Program-made: the position numbers and the translations under genes
NCBI GenBank assembly: GCA_026874595.1
Contig: CM049318.1
Location: 36,911,956 to 36,975,955 of the forward strand
Direction of reading: 5' to 3'
Source: Sipunculus nudus
Taxonomy: Eukaryota > Annelida > Sipuncula > Golfingiida > Sipunculidae
DNA: 64,000 nt
Shown here: piece after piece, positions 1 through 9,499 of the stretch
Position numbering within the stretch: position 1 is the first letter of the stretch
Layout: the number at the start of each line of letters is the position of its first letter
Notes under the pieces: model-generated
What the model was told of the DNA's origin: nothing
Seen by the model: the letters and a program-made list of their open reading frames with translations, nothing else
Database searches by the model: none

Positions 1-1930
1 ATTAATCTGGCGGCAAACGGCTTATGCCGTAAATTGTCGTGTAACAGACGACATACGGCAAGCGAAGCATGGCAGACGACAGAGACAAGAAGATTTGTTT
101 ATCGGGGGTTTCCCCCTGCATTAAATCAATTAGATAATTAATTTAATGAAAAAAGATACAGAAATCAGAAGTAATTAAGATTCCTATAACATTGTTGTTA
201 GTTACACTGTCGCTGCTCCCAAACGACATATTCCAACTAAATACTTCAAAATTAAAATGCCATTTCGGACATTATACATGAAAAACGTATATATAAAGTG
301 CTTAAACGTTCCATCATCCTGGAGAGTATGAAAGTAGAATTATGAAAATGGAGATGCACAACCATATTTGCTTCCACGAAAATTGCACATAGCGCGAAAT
401 GGTCGTTTGCTGTGTTTGGTTAAAATGGAGCAAGGTCAAGTGAAATCTGATACAAGTCAGAGGCCCCGACAAAAAAAGTATAAGGTTTCTTTTGATTTTT
501 ATTATCCGAGACATGATTAAAACGTATCTATTTTTGATTAGGAAAAAAATAGGTTGGGTTCTCAGCCATTTTTTTTAAAGTTATCAGTGCTCAGAGGGCT
601 TTTTCTGTTTGTTTTTGTTTTGTTTTTGTTTTACCTTTTTTTGTATGTTTTGATAAAAATGTCATATGATCAGGTAAAACATGATAATAACACAATTGAT
701 TTGCTTAACAGGTAAAAGCACTACATATTAATCAGAATTGTATTATTTTATCTTCTTGAAAGAAATGTTCGAACGGCTGGAGCTCAAAATTGCTAAGTTC
801 TATTGAAAATCAGAATCAAAATGTTTGATCGGGGGGTTAAAATTAACGCACGCGATTCCTCAGAAACCCTACCTTTTTTGGCCTTATGCACCGGACCCGA
901 ACACTAAGTGATGGTGTCACCGATGTGTCATCTGTTCGGTTGGAAGGGCCTGTCAAACATAAATTAGGCAAGACAGATAAGCAACTAAAATTGAATAAGG
1001 TCAATTATATACATTTCAAAATAATTAAATTAATATTTGCCCATTTTTGTATTTGTTAGAAAATCTCATTTGAAGAGAATATTCTAACCATCTAATATAA
1101 AATGTACTTATGATTAAAATTATTATATGAAGACCCACCATTTAATTATTGTGTGATTAATAAAGACGTTTAATTTTGAGTTAATGTGTTTTAAAAGTTG
1201 ATTGAAGAAATTACCTTTTAACTTCATCCCCACAACTGCACAGCGAAACCAACGATTATTTAAAAACAGCCTAGAGAATTCCTTCATCACATATGTTAAT
1301 TTTCCATATGCGACTTGCATATTTCTTAATGGAAATTCAGCGAAAAAAAACTGACGTGTTGCTCCTGTTTGTTGACACTGACACACCTTTGCCTTTTATA
1401 TTTTTTTCCGGAAACGTATAAGTGAGAACATATTGCCGTCCATGATACCTTTTAAGATAATTTGTTTTTCTCAGTGATCAATGTCATATTTGCCTGATAT
1501 ATCCTACTTGCCAAAACAGCAACTTGGTGTTTATTTTTTGTTTTGTATTTTTTTTTTGTTGACTTCTCATAGTTCCACGTATGTTAGAGTGTATAGGACA
1601 GCGGTTATGGCAGTTCATTTCAAGCCCCGTTGGAACATCAATGGCAAAATGTTACAATCCTGGCAAAACCTGAGAGATTCGCTTTAAGGTCGCAATGACA
1701 GATTGTTATTTACTGACAAACGCACAGAAAGACTTTTTAAGGCTTTGTGATAAAATACCGTTGTCTTAGGGGTGAGCAAATCAAAATAGGAGCATTGGGA
1801 CAAGCCATATTTAGATTCGTATTTCACTACTATTTTAAAATTCGAACCATATTTAAACGCAGCCCGCATTGACGCACCTCTTACATATTTCTGAGGCACT
1901 TAAGTTGAATGAGAATAGTTTAAACTCGAA
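1..1930. other. AT-rich non-coding stretch, no gene recognised
   Basis: Open frames here are short and have no recognisable motif. There is an imperfect hairpin at 27-59 (GCCGTA...TACGGC) and a T/G-rich run at 600-640 (TTTTTGTTTTG units). Nothing else was identified. Confidence 0.5.
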
Positions 1931-2226
1931 ACATGCATTAAACGAATGCAGGCCTCCGCCATTCTCTTTTTCAGGAGATATTTTCAGGTTTATTCATGCA
2001 TAAGTGACTGGACAATTGTGAATATTCCATTTTGTCGTTCCTGAATCCGGATCGTTTTCCTGATCCACACCAAATCTAATGGATTCTTCATTGGTTCTGT
2101 CCCGTGATGCCATGACATTTTCATTAGATTCCGTTCACCATTGTGTAGGTAAGTTTTTTTTACAAACACACCCACATACATACACACACGAACGGGGATT
2201 AACGCATAGCCTCCTGGCGGAAGCAG
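1931..2226 (+). mobile_element. HINE-like element, family A copy 1
   Basis: It begins with the family's small hairpin (TGCATT-AAACG-AATGCA, 1934-1950), then GGCCTCCGCC. It ends with a CACACACGAACGGG tract and CCTCCTGGCGGAAGC. The subterminal GCCTCCGCC / GGCGGAAGC inverted repeat, the hairpin near one end and the CA-rich tract near the other match the plan of Helentron-associated non-autonomous elements. That class call is an inference. Confidence 0.55.
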
Positions 2227-2625
2227 CTGAACTAAAGATGCAGAGAGTAGGTCCCAATCTATAAATGATGTAATGTATTGTTATTTGCTTTTTATGTTCA
2301 CTATTATCCGTGGAAGTGTGTATTCGCTATTCATATACGTAAATTCACTTTTGCGAAATGCGAAATGATGCACACTTTATCTTTCAAAAAGTTTTATTCA
2401 ATAGTGTCACCACTGCCAATTGACCTCTTCTTAAGAATGCAAATCTGTTGTCTGCGTGTATCCAATTTATTTAAATATGCATTTAAGTGTTTCTGTTTTA
2501 ATTTAAAGTCACTGGCAAATAGCCAACATTTTAGGTGAAAACGTTAAGCCATAAGCCAACGGAAAATATGTTATTCATTTTCATTTTGTTACAAGAACGA
2601 GTAATGTTATATCTGTCTATAAAAC

Positions 2626-2702
2626 TTACAGACTTGTGTTTTGTCAATAGACTTGTGTTTTTCTATAGACTTGTGTTTTGTCTATAGACTTCGTGTTTTG
2701 TG
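2626..2702. repeat. Short tandem repeat, about 19-bp unit x4
   Basis: Four copies of a unit like CTATAGACTTGTGTTTTGT with small changes. Non-coding. Confidence 0.8.
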
Positions 2703-2867
2703 TACGCATGCAGTTTAGAAAACCGACAGCAGTTATCTTAACAATTCTATGTCTACGTTAAAATTTCCAATATTTTTGCAGAAAACAAAAGTCCACTGAC
2801 CTATCAAAGAATGTCTTTATGTATAGTGTCTTGATCGTTGATACTCTAATGGCTGTAACTGAAGCAA

Positions 2868-2870
<3 letters not shown>

Positions 2871-2909
<39 letters not shown>
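2871..2909. repeat. (GA)n microsatellite followed by a G tract
   Basis: An uninterrupted GA run that passes into about ten G residues. Confidence 0.95.
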
Positions 2910-3164
2910 AACAATTAGGCCTTCTAAAGGTATGTGACCGGAAAAAGGGTAACTGGATAAAAGTTGTGAGTCACATGCTACCTATATGTAATTATAGCTC
3001 CAAAGCCAGACACATGCGTGGTCCAAATGTCTCTGTATAAACCCAAAGTTTTTACCATGGCGCAAAACATGCTAAATGCTTGCACTGTGAAATAGAATTG
3101 TCCAGTTCTCATTTAACAAGCTTGTAAAATAATAACGTATCAGATGTCTAGACTCTTTCACTGG

Positions 3165-3392
3165 GAATAAAATGAAAACAGAAATCAGAGTGCTGCTAAA
3201 AAAAGTATTTGGCGTCATTTTCAGTAAATCACGGAAAACATGTGAAGTGTCCAGTTCTTACTCCAACTTGACTATAAAACAGTTTCATAAAATCACTTCT
3301 CAAAACTTTTTTATTGGATAAAATAGAAAAATAGAGTGCTGCTATAAGAGTAAAAAGAGTATTTAGCGTTATTTTCAGTAAATCTTCAAAAA
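3165..3392. repeat. Local direct duplication
   Basis: Two related segments (about 3165-3240 and 3310-3392) share AGAGTGCTGCTA, AAAAGAGTATTTRGCGT and ATTTTCAGTAAATC. They are diverged and contain no ORF. Confidence 0.6.
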
Positions 3393-3949
3393 CATAGTGA
3401 CCTTTTCACAAAGGGAGTGATTTGGCAGGCCTGTTGCTGCCTTTGGTTTTGTAGACAATCATTCACTGCTCGCAGTCAGGCCGTCCCCGTAACGTAAAGG
3501 TTGACAGATGAGATCACAGGGGGAGCAATCTTGGCTGAATGCATCACCAGAAATAAATGGCTGTTGGGAGCAGAAGTGGTCCCATACCGCATGCTGGCGC
3601 CCGCCAAATCAAGGTGAAATATTTGAAGAGGAAAAAAGGGAAAATTTACGAGACCGCAACAGAAGCCCACGTTTGTTTTCATTTAATAATTTATTTATTT
3701 CCTTCATAAACACAAAACAAATACGCGTTCTGGGCTGCGAAAAACGTCGCCATGGCTACCAAAGGTCGTAGTCAAATCGAAAGTCACGACATTTATTGCA
3801 CACTGCGGCTTTTTGTCTACTTAATTAAATTCCTTACCCATATCAAGTAACTGTTTGCTTAATACCGAGCTTTTGATGGAGGTTGTACATCATCCTTAGA
3901 TCGAGCAGATCATTAATGAGTGAAAAAAATGTTCTTGTAGGAATTTAGA

Positions 3950-4290
3950 TGTGAGTTTCAGTGTTTTAGGGTAGAGCACAGGACTCAAAGCCGGGGGATC
4001 GTAAGTTTGAATCTCAAACGAGGCGGCGAATTTTTTTTTTTTAAGTCGGCACCCACCCAGGGTGAGCGTTCTGCAGGCTTATTTGGATTATAAGGCCACG
4101 TCGCACAGCTTTGTTTCACTGAAAAACGAGTGCGCCTTTCGGGGGTTCTTATATGGAACGACCCCGCAATGGGTAATATTACGAGGTCAGGGCCCGCAGG
4201 TGCAGTAATCACCGGACCTGGTGGACACCAGCACTTGCTGACATGCAATTGCCATTTCAGTAAGAAGTCCGAAAACGCAATGGAATTCTG
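3950..4290 (+). mobile_element. tRNA-derived SINE-like element
   Basis: A pol III A-box-like segment (TTTTAGGGTAGAGCAC, about 3963-3978) is followed by an anticodon-arm-like CAGGACTCAAAGCC. A B-box-like GTAAGTTTGAATCTCAAAC follows about 20 bases further on. The arms no longer fold into a good cloverleaf, and an unrelated, GC-richer body follows. The 3' boundary is uncertain. Confidence 0.5.
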
Positions 4291-4759
4291 CGGACGTATA
4301 TACTAAGTATGCTAGCATTAAAAATGGAGGCGGTTCCCTCCAGCAAAAAAGAAGGGCAATCGGGATCAGTTTAAATTTCTGACCGAAAATATTGAATGTG
4401 CACTGGCATAACCCAATTGGGCCGCCCATAACGGTCGGATCTTGCGTTGCAGAAACATAGGATGTGCCTAATTTAAATTGATACCGAAAGCATGGTGTAC
4501 TTAAAGTGTCACTAAACATTGGCCCCGATGTCTCGAACAGATCCGCATTACAGGGCGGATCTGATCGGGTTAATGCAGTTTCACTGCAAATATGATATTC
4601 AGCAGATACTAATACATTAACTTGTGAATTTCGAGTTCCTCGGCGGATTTTCAAGTGAAAGTTACAGTCTGTTAGTGTTACTTTAATAGCAGGAAATATG
4701 ATAAAGGATCCGTTCACTTCTACACGGTTTTCTGAGGTGAAAGCTGTGTTTCATTTTTG
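4187..4759 (-). other. Unrecognised open frame of about 190 codons
   Basis: The frame is open on the minus strand from a stop near 4760 to 4187. It has no ATG at its head, so any start here would be non-ATG or it would be an exon. The translation is Cys-rich (for example TDCNFHLKI, EYHICSE, PPCNADLF, GLCQCTF) and has no family signature I recognise. It overlaps the 3' part of the SINE-like element on the other strand. It may be an old exon, a repeat-derived frame or chance. Confidence 0.2.
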
Positions 4760-5264
4760 TTTTTATACCTCGGCAGGTGACGAGCGGTTATATGTTTTAC
4801 CGCTGGTTAATTGGTTTGCCTGTCAGCAAATTTACGCATAAAGTGATTTTGGTGAAATATGTAAAGTGTTAGAATAACACCGAAGGGACAAACCATTACA
4901 TTTTGGAAGTATTCTGGAATAGTATTTATAACCATTAAAAGGCTTCCTTTCCATTGTGGCTTATGGGTTCTTCTTTTATCTCTATCGAGCCCGTAAGCCA
5001 TTTAAAACCAACCTCCGAAAATCATGGATGCGCCTCTGTGCTTAGTTCTCGAGAAATATTCATATCCATTTTCATTAGGATAAGAATTAGGCTTTGAGTT
5101 TTCAGGACTATTTTCACCAAGATTATTAGGATTAAGATAAGGATCATTTTCATCATGAGGATTATTATATGTAGAGTTATCAGAATTCTTCCAAATTGGA
5201 TTATCGTTATTATAATTATTAGGAATGGCAAAACCAACAGTCTCGACAGCATTGGATTTGCGTA

Positions 5265-5270
5265 TTTATT
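5265..5270 (-). terminator. Candidate polyadenylation signal of the sulfotransferase gene
   Basis: An AATAAA hexamer on the minus strand, about 280 nt after the stop codon. It is the clearest canonical signal I noticed downstream, but such hexamers are common in AT-rich DNA. Confidence 0.3.
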
Positions 5271-5549
5271 ACGTAAATAAACGCTTCTTGCTCTTTGAAA
5301 ATTTGTCTATCGATAATCGTATTGACCAGTCTAAAAAGATAAAAATCGACACATAAACCACGCACCAAGTCTATGTTGCATATACATCTGTCTGCAAACT
5401 ATCCGTGTACATGAAAACGGTCGTTTAACGGCAGGTGGTCGTTTCATCCGGGGGTCGCTTAGACCAGGGACCATTTTGGTGGTGAACTGAATGGTGGCCA
5501 CTTTTAACTTTTAATGGCAAGCAAAACTGAGTGGCCTAGCAGATCTTTT

Positions 5550-6578
5550 TCAGGGCTGGTCTGTGTCGTAACCAAATAATATAAAATCGAGTAAATACGC
5601 TTTTGCAAGTTCATGGTACATAGTCCTATTTAAATTAATATATTCACCACGCATGATATCAATTTTTCTCTTTTTTATTAAACTTCTGGCATCGGTGTTT
5701 TGAAACAAACTTTGTATCAAACGTACACACTGTTTGAACCAGCGCCTCCGTCCCCCAGGTTTGAATGGCACAGTTTGGTTGAAGGATATATAACCTTTTC
5801 TAACGAGACCATTGATTTTATCATCTAAATAATTTTTCGGCATTTTGCAGGATTTCCCCATGAAACTGAAATCAGTGTGTTTTCTCTGAAAAGGCCTGCA
5901 TGCATCATAGATAACCATTTTTTCTCTCTTTTTATGCTCTAGTTCAGTATTCGCAAACTTAACGATAGATTCCAAGTATGCGATATCGTCGGAGAGAGTT
6001 TCCAGTGTACCTATGACGTCATAATTGACGTCACACGGACGGCACATTCTGTAATACTGGTTCCAGTGTTCGTCGTGACTACGCCCGTTTCGCTCTAGTT
6101 TTAAAATGTACGAAACAAAATCTGGAAATGTGATGTTGTGTCTGCATTCTGACGTATCAGACCTTCCATGGCTACTGATAATCACCTTTCTACCAATTTT
6201 CCGGAAGTAGCCAGGAATCATAGATGAAAGACGGTCATTGAAACACGAAATCAGACGATGAAACGGGTGGCGCACAAACATAACTTTAGTGTAAGACCGC
6301 AGAAAATTATCTCTTTGTGCCTTTGAGTAACTGAGTAGAGATTGTCCGTGGTATCTTTCGCGCATGCGACGCCAGTACGTTGAACCAACTTTATTTATCT
6401 CACAGTACACAAGTTTTAGATCTTCAATCACGTATAGTTGGTCCATCATCTCTCCCTCTCTCTGCTTTGTGCGATCGTTGTACAATTTTCTAATCTTTGG
6501 ATCGGAGCATATATTTTGGATATGTCTAATACGTTGTTTTTGAATCAATTTTATTGAAGTCATATCACCGGCAGATGT
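5550..6578 (-). CDS. CHST-like: Carbohydrate sulfotransferase (HNK-1ST/CHST8-14 family), catalytic exon 3
   Basis: Golgi enzyme that transfers sulfate from PAPS to a glycan. This exon holds the whole catalytic domain (residues 52-393 of the joined protein; family members are usually about 340-430). Visible motifs are the 5'-phosphosulfate loop CEINKVGSTYWRR (110-122), the 3'-phosphate motif FVRHPFHRLISCF (152-164) with its Arg and Ser, then HWNQYYRMCRPC and YDVIGTLETL (222-247), and the family C-terminal DFILFGY (382-388). N-glycosylation sequons lie at NIT, NQT and NRT. The open frame continues upstream to an ATG at 6632, but a TTATCTTTTTTCAG acceptor ends at 6579, so residues read from 6632 to 6579 are probably intron. 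A single-exon form starting at 6632 is the alternative. The stop is TGA at 5552-5550. An AATAAA lies at 5270-5265. The acceptor sugar cannot be predicted. Confidence 0.9.
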   Translation of the reverse strand, partial: TSAGDMTSIKLIQKQRIRHIQNICSDPKIRKLYNDRTKQREGEMMDQLYVIEDLKLVYCEINKVGSTYWRRMRERYHGQSLLSYSKAQRDNFLRSYTKVMFVRHPFHRLISCFNDRLSSMIPGYFRKIGRKVIISSHGRSDTSECRHNITFPDFVSYILKLERNGRSHDEHWNQYYRMCRPCDVNYDVIGTLETLSDDIAYLESIVKFANTELEHKKREKMVIYDACRPFQRKHTDFSFMGKSCKMPKNYLDDKINGLVRKGYISFNQTVPFKPGGRRRWFKQCVRLIQSLFQNTDARSLIKKRKIDIMRGEYINLNRTMYHELAKAYLLDFILFGYDTDQP

Positions 6579-6717
6579 CTGAAAAAAGATAACATATGGA
6601 TAACATATGAACATTCCGATCAAGACGTACATTTATTATTTTGATACCAATACAGATGTTTGATAGATTTTTTATAGCCTTCCATTTAGAAAATGCCTTC
6701 TCAAATATTTTTAACTT

Positions 6718-7292
6718 TAGTCCTTTCCACCACCCATGTCCACCTGACTTTTCGCGATTATCTCCACATAAGACAAACTTGCCAAAAAAACTTGCACCAA
6801 TGACAGGAAGGGGAAAATACGTAGTTTTTGGTACCCTACCTGCTTTGATATAGTTATTATTCTCTTTACGGCCCGGTTAAAATGCCCCATGTTTATCCGT
6901 GGTTCATGGGGTCCAACCATTGTTTTCCTACTTGGATATGAATATTAATATGAGGTAATGTGACGTAAGAGTGGAGCGCGTAAAAAGGAGAATACAAGTC
7001 TCACTGTAATAGGGGTTGGCAGCTCTTAATTATTGGTCCCGTGAATATGGGTGCCTCCTTTGTGCGTCACGTCTATTATGACGTCATAACTAATCCATGT
7101 CTAGTACATTTCTCAGATTGAAGGCAAGATGTCGCTACAGAATAGACAAGTTACTCATGGTGTTAAATTGTTTACAGGAATTAATTACGCATTTCCTCTT
7201 ACTGCCCCCTGGGCAAAAAATTTTGGCGCTTTTTGACTCGCAAAAGAATAATCTAGAAAAAACAGGTGGACAGGGGTGGTGGAACGGACCAT
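6718..7292. mobile_element. TIR element F, copy 1 (sulfotransferase intron 2)
   Basis: The ends are inverted repeats. The left end contains TCCACCACCCATGTCCACCTG. The reverse complement of the right end contains TTCCACCACCCCTGTCCACC, followed by TTTTTTCTAGATTATTCTTTTG. No transposase ORF is present, so it is non-autonomous. It sits between microexon 2 and the catalytic exon. Superfamily and target duplication were not determined. Confidence 0.6.
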
Positions 7293-7757
7293 AAGTATAA
7301 ACTTTATCAACATTGGTGCGTATACTACTAAATTAAAATACCCAAAACTACTATTTTTAAAGATCAATATTTAGAATAATAACTTTCAGATATGAAAGCG
7401 GTGTCAACAAGTGTTTTACAAACATGTATAGCAATGATAATCACTATATTATCTTAATCGCTTGGAAGCGCCATCTAGTGTTTGTTCAAAGGAATTCATT
7501 CAGTGTAACACCATGGATATTGATAGATGCTGATAAGCGAATCTGGTTTACCGTAAATAATAAACTGAGTGATAAGTACGTCGCCTAATTTAACATATGA
7601 CCCTTAAGATTTGGCGGGGGACTATGCGTTAGTTTTAATATGGTAAAAATACTTATTCTTTTAAACATATATAAAATTCACAGAAATTCAAAAAATTATT
7701 TAAATGTTATTCAAAACTCTCATTAAAAACAAGAAATCCTATTCATATTGTGTTTAC

Positions 7758-7792
7758 CTGATTGTACGATGAAAACGTGACCATTGTTACAC
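7758..7792 (-). CDS. Carbohydrate sulfotransferase, 35-nt microexon 2
   Basis: A 35-nt exon between a good acceptor (TTTTCCTTACAG) and a donor (CAG/GTAAAC) on the minus strand. It starts with the two bases that complete the split Ser codon of exon 1. It then encodes VTMVTFSSYNQ and ends in phase 0, which is what exon 3 requires. It contributes to the luminal stem just after the signal anchor. Support is the double phase agreement and the splice-site quality; no transcript is available. If it were skipped, exon 1 (phase 1) would not join exon 3 (phase 0) in frame. Confidence 0.6.
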
Positions 7793-8662
7793 CTGTAAGG
7801 AAAATAAACAAGTGACCTTTGAGTCATGACGTTCAGCTCACTAACTTAACTTACAAGACACCTAGTGATACCTAGCCAAGTGCGTGTAGATTTGAAATCC
7901 AATCTTGCCACTCTTATAATTCTTACATTAATAGAAAATGCCACCAATAGCAATTGGTCTACCCTCAATTTTACGATATTTGGTTGGATAGGACGGACAA
8001 GATGTCATGATTAAGCCATAATTAAGCCAGAGTTAAACCAGAAACTACGAAAGAGTCGTGCCAACAACAATCCGTTCCAACGCCCTGGTCCCCTTGTTTT
8101 TTTCTGCTATGACGTTGCACCAAGGCCAGACAAAATTATTTCTGCGATAAACTGTTGTGAAAATAATTACCTTACGTGATTTTCCTATACACAATTTAAA
8201 ACCAAATTAAGAACCAAAAGACATTGTCCACTACTCCTGTTGGCGTCCACTGATACTAAGAATTCGGGTCCTTTTTATCGACAAGAAATAAATTATACCT
8301 GTAAAAGTATTTCAGCTCAATGATAGGAGAAAGAAAATACATATTTAATGTGAAATCCCTGCCGGAATCTCCAGCATGTACCTAATTTCATTGAATAAAA
8401 TTCACAATGTTGGCTCACAAGCAGTGGCTCACATGCGCAGTGTGCATGCTCGTGTAAAAAGTATTTACATGTTTAAGCGACATCTTTTAGCAAAAGGTTT
8501 AAGGTTTTGGGACATGGCAGTAAATAGTGATTACGTAATAATATGAGACGCAGCTTTAACCAATGCCCCTATTCAAGGTCATGCTTGTACCAGCCTCTTG
8601 TATGCGTTTCCCTGTTAAACACTTCACAGATGGACAGCCAGGCCAAAATAAAATTCAAAGGT

Positions 8663-9225
8663 TTAGTCCGTCCAAGTACCCGTGTCCGCATGTTTTTTCC
8701 GGGATAATTTTCCATACAATTGAAGCAGTAAAAACATTTCTGGTCCAAAGGTTGCAGTAGCTATTCCACCAACCCTGCGTAAAAATTAATGCCATATACA
8801 TTTATTACCTTGCATTGAATTCGTATGAGACAAATAATCTGAAATATAACAAAACAGGTTATCGCCGGAGAACTGACCATTAATAAACCAAGCAAGCTAA
8901 TGACGTCAGTCAATTGATGGTCTGCGCCACCGAGCATTGTGACGTCTTTGTGACGTCACTGGTCTCTTACAAACACCTTACGCAGCCATGGTCTTGGAAA
9001 GTGTACCACGGAGGAAAACGTGCCTGGAAGACGCCATCCACGGTCCATCAGCATAAATCACGCAGAAGAGTCGCAAAGAAAATACTCTTTACATGATATA
9101 TTACTACCTAACACAAATTGGCGGAATATATGCATATCTACTTTAGACTAAAGTGCGTTTTTAATGAATATTCTTAAAATAATTATCGCCAAAAAAATGC
9201 GGACAAGGGTTTTGGGACGGACCAT
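8663..9225. mobile_element. TIR element F, copy 2 (sulfotransferase intron 1)
   Basis: The left end has TAGTCCGTCCAAGTACCCGT and then GTCCGCATGTTTTTTCC. The reverse complement of the right end has ATGGTCCGTCCCAAAACCCT and then TGTCCGCATTTTTTTGGCG. It is related to the element at 6718-7292, is non-coding, and carries two TGACGTCA octamers. Right-end-like fragments (GGAACAGACTATA) recur at 9313-9330 and 10715-10732. Confidence 0.55.
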
Positions 9226-9349
9226 ATGCATTTTCTTCTTTCTTCATTAGTGTAAGATTTTGTCATTTTTCCTTACCCAAAAATAATCGCGAAAAATCTG
9301 TTGAACAGAGATACGGGAACAGACTATAGAATTAGTTTACAATACGTAC

Positions 9350-9467
9350 TGTTGAACATCGATGCGGACATGAATATTCCAAGTAAAACGCAAAGGGAAA
9401 ATACGACCAGGACCGCCCATAAGGCCAACCGAACGCCGACGCCAGCTTTTCTTGATGTCGTCATCAT
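9350..9467 (-). CDS. Carbohydrate sulfotransferase, exon 1 (cytoplasmic tail and signal anchor)
   Basis: First coding exon of the sulfotransferase encoded downstream on the minus strand. Two in-frame ATGs are adjacent (9467 and 9464); the first has G at -3. The 39 codons give a short basic tail (TSRKAGVGVR), then a hydrophobic run LALWAVLVVFSLCVLLGIF at about residues 14-32, as expected for a type II Golgi signal anchor. The exon ends in A before a GTACGT donor (phase 1). The next exon begins with GT, completing an AGT serine codon. Exon 1 is short enough to be missed without the rest of the gene; the phase match and anchor position make it convincing. A TGACGTCA octamer lies 20 bp upstream of the ATG. 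The transcription start is not determined. Confidence 0.7.
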
Positions 9468-9486
9468 TACGTCACATGATGTGCTG

Positions 9487-9494
9487 TGACGTCA
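9487..9494. promoter_or_regulatory. CRE-like TGACGTCA next to the sulfotransferase start
   Basis: A perfect CREB/ATF palindrome 20 bp upstream of the exon 1 ATG. Another copy at 9884-9891 lies about 420 bp upstream. Others in the locus lie at 6014, 6026, 7079, 8901, 8951 and 11138. The two at 6014-6033 are inside the catalytic exon and may simply be codons. Confidence 0.4.
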
Positions 9495-9499
9495 CCGCC

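Noticed and set aside
6579-6632. ATG at 6632 as the sulfotransferase start with a hydrophobic N-terminus
   Set aside because: The segment ends in a polypyrimidine-CAG acceptor and two phase-matched upstream exons supply a proper signal anchor. Kept only as the alternative.
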